Assembly (NCBI GenBank): GCA_050299335.1
Contig: JBNKVT010000042.1
Location: 1-64,000, forward strand
Source of the DNA: JBNKVT01 sp050299335
Lineage (GTDB): Bacteria; Pseudomonadota; Alphaproteobacteria; Rhodobacterales; Rhodobacteraceae
Direction: 5' to 3'
Length of the DNA stretch: 64,000 nt
This document shows, piece after piece, positions 32,459-41,564 of this stretch (positions are counted from its first letter, which is position 1; each line of letters opens with the position of its first letter). The translations under genes were made by a program, and so were the position numbers. Below the pieces are notes generated by a model. That model did not search any database. It was not told the DNA's origin and saw nothing but the letters and a program-made list of their open reading frames with translations.

Positions 32459-33556
32459 TTACTTGGCTATCGGAGGTGCCCAGCCGAAGCCGGGAATCGC
32501 TACTTCCACACCTAGCCGGGACAGGCATAGCGTTTCTCCTGCAGCGTGGAGCCTGACCCCCAGGCTGTCGCCGCTGCGACCGGTATCGCCGCCATGGAGG
32601 ATCAGGAACAGGCATTTCGGTGCGTTGCGGAATTCCAGCCGCACCGCGCCGCCATCGAGACGCGTGGCCGCGCTAATTGCAACCCGGCCATCGGGATCGG
32701 GTCCGAAGGCTGCCAGCGTGTCCTCTGCGATCTGCGCGTCGGTCCGGTCGTCGGCCCCGGCGGCAGCACGGAGCTCGGCGGGCAGGCTTTCGGGATCGCC
32801 CTTTTCGCAGACATAGCGGGCGGCGTGGCGAAAGCTGCCATCCGCAAGGGCAAGGGTCCAGGCGCGGGCGGTCAGGTCTTCCTTTCGAGGTTTCAGGCCG
32901 AGAAAGACCTGCTGAGGGATTGCGTCCAGACTGCTCAATTTCCGCCCGACCATCGCCTGAAGCCGCCGGTCGAATTTCCTGACATTCTCCTCAGTGAAGA
33001 GCGGCTGGCCGAGGGACCAGAGAGGCCGCCCGTTGGCATCGGTCGGTCCCATGATCTTGCGCTTCGGCTTCGGCACCTCGCGGCTGGCGAGCCTTGGATA
33101 GGCGTCGCGGACGGTGGCTTCGTCGAAAGGCGCGCCGATGGGTTCCGTCAGTTCGGACGGCAAAATGTCGATCTCCGCGCCGGTGAGGTCCATGTAGACC
33201 TCCTCGGCGACATAGCGGAAATCCTCGAAGCTGGCATCATGGGGAAGGGCCTCGTCCGCGAGGTCTTCGGGCCGGGCGAGGGCGGTCTCGTATACCCGCC
33301 GCCCGCGCGAGATCAGCCAGTCGCGGAAATAGTCGAAACCGTCATCCGAGCAGCCATCGTTGATGACATAGGCCGCCCCCCAGAGGTCCCAGCGGAAGGA
33401 GCGGTCAAGCAGCATGTCATAGGTGGCCCGGAAGGCGGTTATTTCGTCGGGCGGCAGGGTCTTGAGGATCTTTCCGAGGGATTTGGCCTGGATCTCCAGG
33501 TTGCTGGAGACCGTGCGGTCGATGATCGACCAGAAACTGTCTTCGGGCATGTGCAT
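32459..33556 (-). CDS. DUF4240 domain-containing protein
   Basis: 365 residues. The N-terminal domain carries the DUF4240 signature: MPEDSFWSIIDRT, WDLWGAAYVINDGCSDDGFD near 57-76 and YFRDWLISRGRRVYETAL. The C-terminal 190 residues are of no family I know. GAGGAGA lies 5 bases before the ATG. Predicted cytoplasmic, function unknown. The gene is preceded on the same strand by etfQO about 110 bases upstream. Confidence 0.8.
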   Translation of the reverse strand: MHMPEDSFWSIIDRTVSSNLEIQAKSLGKILKTLPPDEITAFRATYDMLLDRSFRWDLWGAAYVINDGCSDDGFDYFRDWLISRGRRVYETALARPEDLADEALPHDASFEDFRYVAEEVYMDLTGAEIDILPSELTEPIGAPFDEATVRDAYPRLASREVPKPKRKIMGPTDANGRPLWSLGQPLFTEENVRKFDRRLQAMVGRKLSSLDAIPQQVFLGLKPRKEDLTARAWTLALADGSFRHAARYVCEKGDPESLPAELRAAAGADDRTDAQIAEDTLAAFGPDPDGRVAISAATRLDGGAVRLEFRNAPKCLFLILHGGDTGRSGDSLGVRLHAAGETLCLSRLGVEVAIPGFGWAPPIAK

Positions 33557-33664
33557 GGGGGTCTCCTCGTTCGCCCGGTGCTGCCGCTTGCTCGGGTCCG
33601 GTGGCCTGATCCGGCAAGGCCGAGACCCCGGGAGGTCGCGGCCCGACCCATCACTGCGTTGCGT

Positions 33665-35314
33665 CTACATGTTCCCGTAATTCGGCCCCTCGCCGCCCTG
33701 CGGGGTCTTCCAGGTGATGTTCTGGCTCGGGTCCTTGATGTCGCAGGTCTTGCAGTGGACGCAATTCTGGGCGTTGATCTGGAAGCGTTTCTGGCCGTCC
33801 TCTCCCGTCACCACCTCGTAGACTCCCGCCGGGCAATAGCGCTGGGCGGGCTCGTCGAAGCGGGGCAGGTTGATGTCGATGGGGATGTCGGGGTTTTCAA
33901 GGACGAGGTGGCTCGGCTGGTCTTCGGCGTGGTTGGTGGCCGAGAAGGCCACGTTGGTCAGGCGGTCGAAGCTGAGGATGCCGTCGGGTTTGGGGTAGGC
34001 GATGGGTTCGAAATCGGCGGCGCGACCGGTGGCCTCGGCGTCGGTCTTGAGGTGTTTCATCGATCCGAAAGGGTGGAGGCCGGTGAGCGTTGCCACCCAC
34101 ATGTCAAATCCGCCGCCGAAGAGCGAAGCCAGCGTGCCGTAGCGGGACCAGAGTGGTTTGACGTTCCTGACCTTGTCGAGGTCCTTGCCGATGGGGCCGG
34201 TGCGGATGGCGGTCTCGTAGGCGGTTAGTTCGCCCTCGTCGCCGGACTTCAGCGCCGCGACGGCGGCCTCGGCGGCCGCGATGCCCGAGAGCATGGCGTT
34301 GTGGTTGCCCTTGATGCGCGGCAGGTTGACCATCCCGGCTGAACAGCCCAGCAGCACCCCGCCGGGGAAGGTGAGTTTCGGCATCGACTGCAACCCGCCC
34401 TCGGTAATGGCGCGGGCCCCGTAGGCAACGCGCTTGCCGCCCTCAAGCACCGCGGCGATGGCCGGGTGGTGCTTGAGGCGTTGGAACTCCATGTAGGGGA
34501 AAAGATGCGGGTTCCGGTAGTTTAGGTGGGTGACGAAGCCGAGATAGACCTGGTTGTTCTCGGCATGATACATGAAGCCGCCGCCGCCCGCATTCCGCCC
34601 CAGTGGCCAGCCCATCGTATGGGTGACCTGGCCCGGTTTGTGGTTCTCGGGGCGAACCTCCCAGATTTCCTTCATGCCGAGCCCGAATTTCTGCGGCTCC
34701 CGCCCGTCTCCCAGGCTGAAGCGTTCGATGACCTGTTTCGACAGCGAGCCACGAACCCCTTCGGCGAGGAAGACGTAGCGCCCGTGGAGTTCCATACCGG
34801 GTTCGTAGCTGGCGCCCTTGGTGCCGTCGGCCTCTATGCCGAATTCGCCGGCGACGACGCCCGTGACCCTGCCGGTCTCTGACATGACCAGTTCCGAGCA
34901 GGCCATGCCAGGGAAGATCTCGACCTCCAGCGTCTCGGCCTGTTCGGCGAGCCAGCGGCAGATATTGCCCATCGAGACGATATAGTTGCCGTGGTTGTTC
35001 ATCAGGGGCGGCATGGGCCAGTTGGGGATCTTCAAATGCCCCGCCGGGCCGAGCATCAGGAAGCGGTCGGAAGTGACCTCGGGGCCGACGGGGGCCCCCT
35101 TGTCGCGCCAATCCGGGATCAGGGCGTCAAGGCCGCACGGATCGAGGACCGCGCCCGAGAGGATATGCGCCCCGACCTCGGAGCCCTTTTCGAGCACCAC
35201 GACCGTCAGGTCGGGATCGAGCTGTTTCAGGCGGATGGCAGCCGACAGTCCCGAGGGACCTGCCCCGACGATGACCACGTCATATTCCATCGATTCGCGT
35301 TCCGGCTGGGACAT
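33665..35314 (-). CDS. etfQO: Electron-transfer flavoprotein-ubiquinone oxidoreductase
   Basis: 549 residues. Passes electrons from ETF (fatty-acid and amino-acid oxidation) to ubiquinone at the membrane. FAD site VIVGAGPSGLSAAIRLKQ near 14; membrane/quinone region with GAVLDPCGLDALIP; the C-terminal 4Fe-4S site is visible as the Cys in RYCPAGVYEV and NCVHCKTCDIKDPSQNITW. Length matches the family. ETF subunit genes are not in the window. The start MSQPERESMEYDVV could also be the internal MEYDVV. Confidence 0.95.
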   Translation of the reverse strand: MSQPERESMEYDVVIVGAGPSGLSAAIRLKQLDPDLTVVVLEKGSEVGAHILSGAVLDPCGLDALIPDWRDKGAPVGPEVTSDRFLMLGPAGHLKIPNWPMPPLMNNHGNYIVSMGNICRWLAEQAETLEVEIFPGMACSELVMSETGRVTGVVAGEFGIEADGTKGASYEPGMELHGRYVFLAEGVRGSLSKQVIERFSLGDGREPQKFGLGMKEIWEVRPENHKPGQVTHTMGWPLGRNAGGGGFMYHAENNQVYLGFVTHLNYRNPHLFPYMEFQRLKHHPAIAAVLEGGKRVAYGARAITEGGLQSMPKLTFPGGVLLGCSAGMVNLPRIKGNHNAMLSGIAAAEAAVAALKSGDEGELTAYETAIRTGPIGKDLDKVRNVKPLWSRYGTLASLFGGGFDMWVATLTGLHPFGSMKHLKTDAEATGRAADFEPIAYPKPDGILSFDRLTNVAFSATNHAEDQPSHLVLENPDIPIDINLPRFDEPAQRYCPAGVYEVVTGEDGQKRFQINAQNCVHCKTCDIKDPSQNITWKTPQGGEGPNYGNM

Positions 35315-35668
35315 GAAGCCTTCCCCTCTCCTGGCTGTAACCCCCGATCCCTATCCCAGCCACAAAGGCTGGGTCAATCGTGACGCGGCGTTTGACGCCT
35401 ATGGCTCGACCGGAGCTCGACCGGGGCTAATCCGGGGCTAATCCGGGGCCAAACCGGGGCTGAGCCGGAGCGGAGCTGGGGCGGAAGCGTGAAGGCAGAG
35501 CGGCCGGGCGGTGTTGTGCCGCGCGGGACGGGCCGTCGAAAAAGAGGCTTGCTCCCTGTGCACGGTCCCGGCATGGATAGAGGAAGACCGGCGCTGCTCC
35601 AGCGGGAGAAGCGCGAGAGGTCAGGACGAGGCAGCACCGGACAGGATGTCCGGGGACGGGAGAGACCA
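35315..35668. other. Intergenic region between etfQO and greA
   Basis: About 350 bases with no supported gene between divergent etfQO and greA. It contains the 11-bp tandem repeat at 35410-35475. An open frame runs upstream of greA but has no family resemblance. Confidence 0.35.
35410..35475. repeat. Six tandem copies of an 11-bp unit
   Basis: Consecutive units CCGGAGCTCGA, CCGGGGCTAAT (twice), CCGGGGCCAAA, CCGGGGCTGAG and CCGGAGCGGAG. The middle copies are nearest identical and the edges drift, as in a slippage-expanded minisatellite. It lies upstream of greA and could alter spacing of its promoter. Confidence 0.7.
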
Positions 35669-36139
35669 GTGGAAAAGATCCCGCTGACCGCGAAGGGCTT
35701 TGCCAAGCTCGACGCCGAACTGAAGGAGCTGAAGACCAAGGCGCGGCCGAAGGTGATCGCGGCGATTGCCGAGGCGCGCGAGCATGGCGACCTGTCCGAG
35801 AATGCCGAATACCACGCCGCCCGCGAGCAGCAGAGCCATATCGAGGGCCGGATCAAGGAACTGGAAGGCATCATCGGACGCGCCGACGTGATCGACGTGT
35901 CGCGGATGTCGGGCCCGGTGAAATTCGGCGCGACGGTGCAGATCGTCGACGAGGACACGGACGAGGAAAAGACCTATCAGATCGTCGGCGAGGCGGAGGC
36001 GAATATCGAGAACGGGCTTCTCAACATGAAATCGCCGCTGGCCCGCGCGCTGATCGGCAAGGAGGTCGGGGACAGTGTCGAGGTGCGCACACCGGGCGGG
36101 GTGAAGGATTACGAGATCCTCGGTATCCGGTATGTGTGA
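35669..36139 (+). CDS. greA: Transcription elongation factor GreA
   Basis: 156 residues. Rescues backtracked RNA polymerase by stimulating transcript cleavage. The coiled-coil N-terminus has EAREHGDLSENAEYHAAREQ near 37-56, with the acidic tip residues D and E that act at the polymerase active centre; the C-terminal FKBP-like domain ends SVEVRTPGGVKDYEILGI. Start GTG at 35669 is chosen because GGGAGAG precedes it and the protein opens VEKIPLTAKGF as in relatives. Confidence 0.95.
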   Translation: MEKIPLTAKGFAKLDAELKELKTKARPKVIAAIAEAREHGDLSENAEYHAAREQQSHIEGRIKELEGIIGRADVIDVSRMSGPVKFGATVQIVDEDTDEEKTYQIVGEAEANIENGLLNMKSPLARALIGKEVGDSVEVRTPGGVKDYEILGIRYV

Positions 36140-36209
36140 GGCAAGGTTGCCGCGCTGGGGCTGCTGAGTGGCCCCGGTTCTCATTGGGGGTGATGCAGGT
36201 GGGCAGGGC

Positions 36210-37235
36210 GTGAGCGAAGCGTCGGAAGCCGGGACCGGCCGCTGGGGGCGGCTGACGGAGAGCCGTACTCTGCCGCTGGCACTGTCCGGGCTCTGGGTGC
36301 TGGTGAGCCTTGCCTATGCCGTCGGCTACCTGATGACCGATGACCGCCCGACGCTCGGTTTCGGACAGATCGTGATGGCGATCCTGGCCCTCGCCCTGCC
36401 GCTTCTGCTGATCTGGGGCAGCCATCTGCTGATCGGGACGGTGGCTGCCGAGCGGCGGAAGGCGGACCGGCTGGAAGAGGGGATGGAGATCCTCTATGCC
36501 GAGTTGCAGGAGGTGAAGGCGGCCCTGGCGGGGTTGCCCGAGGCCGCGCCGGTGATTGCAGCACCGCCGCCGCGGGAGCCGGTTGAGGTTGCGGGGCTCG
36601 CTCGGCTGGTGGAACAGATCGATGCGTTGAACGCGATGCTTGCGGAGGTGCAGGCGCCTTCCGCGCCGGACCCTGGCCAGCAGGCGCGGGCATCGGGAAA
36701 GCGGAAGGCGTCAGAGGACGCTCAGCCGCTTCTGCCGATGGAGGCACCGGGGGACGGGGATGCTCTGACGCGGAGCGAGCTGATCGCCGCATTGAACTTT
36801 CCCCAGGATGCCAAGGACCGGGCGGGTTTCGCGATCCTGAAAAAGGCGCGGGCGACGCGGGAGGTGGCACAGGTGCTGCAGGCGGCTGAGGATATCCTGA
36901 CGCTCCTGTCGCTGCGGGGCGTCTATATGGACGATCTCGCCTATGGCTCGGTACCGGTGAAGGAATGGCGGAGCTTCGCCCGGGGGGAACGCGGGGCGAA
37001 GGTCTCGGGCATGGCCTCGATCCTCGACGAACGGGCGGTGGGAATCGCGCGCGAGACGGTGCGCACGGACCCGGTGTTCCGCGACACATCGCTGCATTTC
37101 CAGCGGCGGTTCGATGCGACGCTGGTGGCATTCTGCGAGCGGGCCAGCGATGCGGAGCTGGCGGCCCTGGCCAACACGCGGACAGCGCGGGCCTTTGTGC
37201 TCCTGTCGGCGGTGAGTGGGGCGATTGGCGAGTAG
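36210..37235 (+). CDS. Membrane protein with coiled coil, unknown function
   Basis: About 341 residues from GTG at 36210 (start uncertain). Two membrane helices (LALSGLWVLVSLAYAVGYLM and GQIVMAILALALPLLLIWGS) are followed by a probable coiled coil (AAERRKADRLEEGMEILYAE onward to about 110), a Pro/Ala linker, and a cytoplasmic helical domain from about 195 with ELIAALNFPQDAKDRAGF. No family name can be given. It follows greA by about 70 bases and may be co-transcribed. Confidence 0.65.
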   Translation: MSEASEAGTGRWGRLTESRTLPLALSGLWVLVSLAYAVGYLMTDDRPTLGFGQIVMAILALALPLLLIWGSHLLIGTVAAERRKADRLEEGMEILYAELQEVKAALAGLPEAAPVIAAPPPREPVEVAGLARLVEQIDALNAMLAEVQAPSAPDPGQQARASGKRKASEDAQPLLPMEAPGDGDALTRSELIAALNFPQDAKDRAGFAILKKARATREVAQVLQAAEDILTLLSLRGVYMDDLAYGSVPVKEWRSFARGERGAKVSGMASILDERAVGIARETVRTDPVFRDTSLHFQRRFDATLVAFCERASDAELAALANTRTARAFVLLSAVSGAIGE

Positions 37236-37291
37236 GGGGCTTTGACCCGGCGGTTTCGCCCCGTTATCGCAGGCCGATCCGGCGGGCGACC

Positions 37292-38467
37292 TCACTCAAG
37301 CACGCGCAGACCGGTCCAGCTGCGTTTGAGGGCGAGGCAGAAGGCGAGGCCGAGGGCGGACATGGTGGTGCCGAGGATATAGGTGCCGCCGCCGAACGTC
37401 GGATAGAGGACCGAGGCGATGGCCATGGCGATGGCCATGAGGATGCCGTTGAGGAATCCGGAGAAGAGACCCTGGGCCGAGGCGTTGTAGCGGTCCGGGA
37501 CGGCCGCCGCGATGAAGGCGATGGCGCCGAGATGGCCGGCGGCGAAGGTAAGCGCATGGAGGATCTGCAAGGGGAACAGCGCCCAGAGGCCGGGGTCGGC
37601 CATCATGGCGGTCCAGCGGAGGACGCCTGCTCCTGCCGACAGGGCGATGGCGCCGACGGGGCCGAGCCAGGTGACGATGCGGGCGCCGATGAGGAGCATG
37701 AAGGCGATTTCCATGGCCACCGAGAAGGCCCAGAGGAGGCCGATATTGCCTTCCGAGATGCCCAGGTCGCGCCAGTGGAGCGAGCCGTAGACATAGTAGA
37801 CAGCGTGGCTGGACTGGGAGAACGAGATGGCGAAGGTGAAGAGGGCGAAGGTCGGGGTGAGCATCAGTTTGGTGATGTCGGAAAGGCGGGGGGGCGTGGT
37901 CTCGACATGGCCGCCGCCGGGGTGTTTGAGGGCAAGGAGCGCCGTGGCGGCCAGCGCCAGGGCGATCCACCAGACGAGGAAGCCGGCGCCGAACCAGCCG
38001 ATGAGGATGCCGCCGAGGATGTTGGCGGCGAGGAAGGACAGGGTGCCCGCCCCGCGCGACTGGGCGTAGTCGAAGCCGAAGCGACGGGAGGCGGCGGAGC
38101 CCAGCGCCTCGCCGATGGGCATGGAGCCTGCGAGGACCGCGCCGGTGGCGAGGGTGGCGAGGAGGAGGAGGGCTTTCGACTCGATCCAGATATGGGCGAG
38201 GAAGAGCACGGTGCCGGCGAGGCAGGTGATGGCGAGGACCTTGCGCCGGGCGTCGAGGCGGTCGGCGAGGACTGGGATGCCGACGCCGGCGACCACGCGG
38301 ATACCGATGCCCAGCGCGGTGAAGAGGCCGATATCGGTCTCGCTGAGCCCCCAGTCTTCGAGCCAGATCGGCCAGTAGGGCAGATGGGCGCCCATGGCGG
38401 CGAAAAGGGCGAGGTAGAATATGGTTGTGTGCAGGCCTTCCCGGGCGAGAAGGGCGGGTCGGGTCAC
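37292..38467 (-). CDS. MFS transporter
   Basis: 391 residues, twelve membrane helices in two six-helix halves. The layout FYLALFAAMGAHLPYWPIWL at the start and LADRLDARRK in the loop between helices 2 and 3 matches the MFS_1-like/HcaT-type group. It overlaps the moeA stop codon by 4 bases and ends the minus-strand molybdenum-cofactor unit. Substrate unknown; position hints at something linked to the molybdoenzymes, but this is only guilt by association. Confidence 0.85.
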   Translation of the reverse strand: MTRPALLAREGLHTTIFYLALFAAMGAHLPYWPIWLEDWGLSETDIGLFTALGIGIRVVAGVGIPVLADRLDARRKVLAITCLAGTVLFLAHIWIESKALLLLATLATGAVLAGSMPIGEALGSAASRRFGFDYAQSRGAGTLSFLAANILGGILIGWFGAGFLVWWIALALAATALLALKHPGGGHVETTPPRLSDITKLMLTPTFALFTFAISFSQSSHAVYYVYGSLHWRDLGISEGNIGLLWAFSVAMEIAFMLLIGARIVTWLGPVGAIALSAGAGVLRWTAMMADPGLWALFPLQILHALTFAAGHLGAIAFIAAAVPDRYNASAQGLFSGFLNGILMAIAMAIASVLYPTFGGGTYILGTTMSALGLAFCLALKRSWTGLRVLE

Positions 38468-39720
38468 AGGCCGAACTCGGAATAGGGCAGGTAGCGGACC
38501 GGGGTGCCCTGGGTGATCTCGGCGGCTTCGTCGGGAAGCTCGACGAGGCCGGTGGCCCAGGAGAGGCCGGAGATGCGGCCGGAGCCTTCGGATTTGAACA
38601 CCTCGGCGTGGCCGTCGGGGGTGAGGCGGGCGCGGAGGTATTCGCGTCGGCCGGGTTTCTTGGATTTCGTGAAGGCGGCTGGGAGGGTGTAGGCGGCGGG
38701 GGTGTGCCAGTCTTCTCCGGCGAGGACGCGGAGGGCGGGGCGGGCGAAGATCAGGGTGCAGACGAAGGCGGCGACGGGGTTGCCGGGGAGGCCGAAGACG
38801 GGGGTGCCTTTCCAGGTGCCGAGTGCGAGGGGGCGGCCGGGCTTGACGGCGATGCGCCAGTTCTGGACGTGGCCTTCGGCTTTGAGGATGGCGGACATGT
38901 GGTCCTCGTCGCCTGCCGAGGCACCGCCGGAGGTGAGGATGGCGTCGGCCTCTGCGCCCCTGTCGAGGGCGGTGCGGACGGCCTCGCGTGTGTCGGCGGC
39001 GCGGCCGAGGTCGACGGGCTCCATGCCCCAGCGGCGGAGGAGGTCGAGAAGCATGGGGCGGTTGGCGTCGTAGATCTGGTGGGGGGCGGCTTGCTGGCCG
39101 GGTTCGATGATTTCGTCGCCGGTGGACAGGACGGCGACTTTCAGGGGTTTGCGCACCGAGACGGTGTCGAGGCCCAGAGCGGTCAGAAGGGCGAGGTCCT
39201 GGGGGCGGAGTCTGTGGCCGGATGTGAGGGCGGTGGCGCCGGTCTTGAGGTCCTCGCCTGCCTTGCGGGTGTTTGCGCCGGGTTTGAGGCCGGATCGGAA
39301 GGTGATGCGGGTGGAAGTCGCCTCGACGTCTTCTTCGAGGACCACGGTATCGACGCCATCGGGCAGCATTGCGCCGGTGAGGATGCGGATGGCCTGGCCT
39401 TCAGGGACCTTGCCGGTGAAGGGGACACCGGCGGCGGCGCGGCCAAGGCAGAGGGGGAGGTCGTGGCTGTCTTGGGTGCTGAGGGAGGCGAATGCGAAGC
39501 CGTAGCCGTCCACGGCGGAATTGGCGTAGGGCGGGTTCGCGCGCCGGGCGATGGCGTCGGCGGCGAGAATGCGGCCTCCGGCGGTGGAGACAGGACAGGT
39601 TTCGGTGCTGGTGACGGGATGGACGGCTTGCCGGAGGCGGGAGAGGGCCTCGTCCACGGGGGTCCAGTCCACGCCGGGGGGCAGGGCGAAGCAGTCGTTG
39701 CGGAGTTTGGGGGCGGTCAT
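38464..39720 (-). CDS. moeA: Molybdopterin molybdenumtransferase
   Basis: 418 residues. Inserts molybdate into adenylylated molybdopterin. Motifs: PPYANSAVDGYGFA near 62-75, GAMLPDGVDTVVLEEDV near 115, VAVLSTGDEII near 191, LTSGGASAGDEDH near 263, and FGLPGNPVAAFVC near 307. The start is placed at MTAPKLRNDC; the open frame extends much further upstream over a GC-rich hairpin but without homology. It overlaps the MFS gene downstream. Confidence 0.93.
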   Translation of the reverse strand: MTAPKLRNDCFALPPGVDWTPVDEALSRLRQAVHPVTSTETCPVSTAGGRILAADAIARRANPPYANSAVDGYGFAFASLSTQDSHDLPLCLGRAAAGVPFTGKVPEGQAIRILTGAMLPDGVDTVVLEEDVEATSTRITFRSGLKPGANTRKAGEDLKTGATALTSGHRLRPQDLALLTALGLDTVSVRKPLKVAVLSTGDEIIEPGQQAAPHQIYDANRPMLLDLLRRWGMEPVDLGRAADTREAVRTALDRGAEADAILTSGGASAGDEDHMSAILKAEGHVQNWRIAVKPGRPLALGTWKGTPVFGLPGNPVAAFVCTLIFARPALRVLAGEDWHTPAAYTLPAAFTKSKKPGRREYLRARLTPDGHAEVFKSEGSGRISGLSWATGLVELPDEAAEITQGTPVRYLPYSEFGL

Positions 39721-39792
39721 GGCAGGCAGTTCCGGTGCGAGGGGCCGGAATGGGGCGTCTGTGCTGAAGCTCCGCGAAGCCTCCCCCCTGCC

Positions 39793-39815
39793 CCCCCTCC
39801 CAGGGGGAGGGGGGG
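39793..39815. repeat. C/G-rich hairpin between mobB and moeA
   Basis: CCCCCCTCCC / GGGAGGGGGG, ten pairs around a 3-base centre, in the 127-base gap between mobB and moeA. It may be an mRNA processing or attenuation site that sets moeA expression apart from the upstream genes. Confidence 0.45.
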
Positions 39816-39847
39816 AATGCTGCAGGAACGGATGGGGGCGGTGGTGG

Positions 39848-40342
39848 TCATATTCCCAGCTCCGCGGCGATGAAATCGGCGATCGCGGCAATATCGTCGG
39901 GGTCGAAGACCAGCAGCTTAAGATCGTGACCGCCCGGATCGCCGGCGATTGCGCGGACGGTGTCGGACGTGAGGGCGATGGGCTCAATTCCGGCGCGGTC
40001 CCGGTAGACCTCGATCTTGGGATGGGGCCCTTGCTTATAGCCCTCGACGATGACCAGATCAACCGGGGAGAGGCGGGCGAGCATTTCGACGAGGTCGGGC
40101 TCGGCCTCCTCGCGCAGCTCGTGCATCAGGGCCCAGCGGCGGCGCGACGCGAGCAGGACCTCGGTCGCGCCGGCCTCGCGGTGGCGGTGGCTGTCGCGGC
40201 CCTGCTGGTCGATGTCGAAGGCGTGATGGGCGTGTTTGACGGTGGAAACGCGAAGGCCGCGGGCGCAGAACTCAGCTACCAGCCGCTCGACCAGGGTGGT
40301 CTTGCCCATGTTCTTCCAGCCGGTGACACCATAGACCTTCAC
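39848..40342 (-). CDS. mobB: Molybdopterin-guanine dinucleotide biosynthesis protein B
   Basis: 164 residues, small P-loop GTP-binding protein that assists MobA. Walker A motif GWKNMGKTTLVERL near 8-21, STVKHAHHAFDIDQQGRDSH near 32-51 and VIVEGYKQGPHPKIEV near 100. Start GTG overlaps the mobA stop in a GTGA arrangement, giving translational coupling. Confidence 0.93.
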   Translation of the reverse strand: MKVYGVTGWKNMGKTTLVERLVAEFCARGLRVSTVKHAHHAFDIDQQGRDSHRHREAGATEVLLASRRRWALMHELREEAEPDLVEMLARLSPVDLVIVEGYKQGPHPKIEVYRDRAGIEPIALTSDTVRAIAGDPGGHDLKLLVFDPDDIAAIADFIAAELGI

Positions 40343-40968
40343 AATCCGAACTCCGCGATCATCGCTTCGGCCCGTTTCATATCCTCTGGCGTGTTGACAT
40401 TGAAGAAGGGATCGAAGGGATCGGCGGCGAACTCGACCTTCGCCAGCCCGTGGGCGGAGGTCCACAGGACGATCTTGCGCATGCCGTCCTGAAGGGCGGC
40501 CCGCAGGTCATCGGCGAGCGCCACCGGCCAGAGGCCAAACGTCGGGTGGCGGGCGAAGCCGCGTTCAGGATCGGGGGTGACGGCCATGGACAGGGGCAGG
40601 CCTTCGCGTGCCGCTGCCTCGATCAGGCGGATGGCAAGGTCGGGAGGGAAGAAGGGGGTGTCGGCGGCCACGGTGACGATATGCGTATGGCCGCGCGCCT
40701 TTGCCGCCTCCATACCGGCCAGTACGCCGGCCAGTGGCCCGGGGAAATCCGGCAGGGTGTCGGCAATCACGTCCAGACCATAACCAGCGAAGCGCCCCGC
40801 ATCGCCATTGGCATTCAGCACCATGTCCCCGACCTGCGGGCGCAGACGTCCGATCACCCTCGACAGCAGCGTCTGACCCTTGAGATCAAGCAGTCCTTTG
40901 TCGCCACCGCCCATCCGCGAGGACAAGCCACCGGCAAGGATAACGCCGAGCGGGGGTTTGCGGGGCAT
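40339..40968 (-). CDS. mobA: Molybdenum cofactor guanylyltransferase
   Basis: 209 residues from MPRKPPLGVILAGGLSSRMG. Adds GMP to molybdopterin to form the guanine-dinucleotide cofactor. The nucleotide-binding opening GVILAGGLSSRMGGGDKGL near 8-26 and VAADTPFFPPDLA near 100 with the metal Asp are clear. The Shine-Dalgarno of the chosen start is weak (CCGGA); an in-frame start at 41028 would overlap the upstream gene. Confidence 0.92.
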   Translation of the reverse strand: MPRKPPLGVILAGGLSSRMGGGDKGLLDLKGQTLLSRVIGRLRPQVGDMVLNANGDAGRFAGYGLDVIADTLPDFPGPLAGVLAGMEAAKARGHTHIVTVAADTPFFPPDLAIRLIEAAAREGLPLSMAVTPDPERGFARHPTFGLWPVALADDLRAALQDGMRKIVLWTSAHGLAKVEFAADPFDPFFNVNTPEDMKRAEAMIAEFGL

Positions 40969-41009
40969 TCCGGTGGACAGGCGGTCGGAGGACACGCGGT
41001 CAGAGGCGC

Positions 41010-41561
41010 TCAGGTCGCCGCCCGCCACTCGCGGATCGAAGCGGCAAGGTCGGTGCGCGTGGTGCCGTCGGGCAGGACGCTGTCGGGGATAGGGATATAG
41101 TCGCGGTCGTCGAGCCTGAGGCCGAGGCCGCCAGGCGTGTCGACCACCGCCGAGACCGATTTCCAGTCCATCTGCCTTGCAAGATGCGGGGCATGGGTGG
41201 CGATACCGTCTTCGGAAATCTCGACATTCACCGGACCCGCACGGTAACCGTCCCGCTCGGCCTCATGGTCCGAGACGAGATGGCGGAACTGGGCGACGAA
41301 AAACCCGGTTAGATAGGCCCCGATCAGCCCCATCGCCACACCCGTCAAAAGCACCATGGCAATGATGAAGGGCAGTTGCGGGGAAAGGGCGGCGAAGAAG
41401 TCATCGTAGCTGTCGAGGATGATATCCGAGACGAACCAGATCACCACCAGCATGATGGCGATGCCGACCATCTCGGTCAGCGAGCGCCACTGCCCGTGCA
41501 GATGCTTGCCGATCGAATGCACGATCGGGTCTTCCGGGTCGTACTGGTAGGACAGTTTCAC
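41010..41561 (-). CDS. Membrane protein, YcxB-like
   Basis: 183 residues. Two membrane helices (MVGIAIMLVVIWFVSDIIL and FIIAMVLLTGVAMGLIGAYL) and a cytoplasmic beta-rich C-terminus, with GPVNVEISEDGIATHAPHLA then MDWKSVSAVVDTPGGLGLRL, which resembles the YcxB-like C-terminal domain. It lies between fdhD and mobA, 3 bases from fdhD, so it is part of the same transcript. No molybdenum role is known for the family. Confidence 0.7.
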   Translation of the reverse strand: MKLSYQYDPEDPIVHSIGKHLHGQWRSLTEMVGIAIMLVVIWFVSDIILDSYDDFFAALSPQLPFIIAMVLLTGVAMGLIGAYLTGFFVAQFRHLVSDHEAERDGYRAGPVNVEISEDGIATHAPHLARQMDWKSVSAVVDTPGGLGLRLDDRDYIPIPDSVLPDGTTRTDLAASIREWRAAT

Positions 41562-41564
41562 GTC

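Noticed and set aside
35410..35475. CRISPR-like array
   Set aside because: Units are 11 bp and contiguous with no spacers and no cas genes; a minisatellite instead.
38425..39873. Plus-strand frame of 482 codons opposite moeA
   Set aside because: Gly/Glu-rich mirror of the moeA coding strand; moeA has all family motifs.
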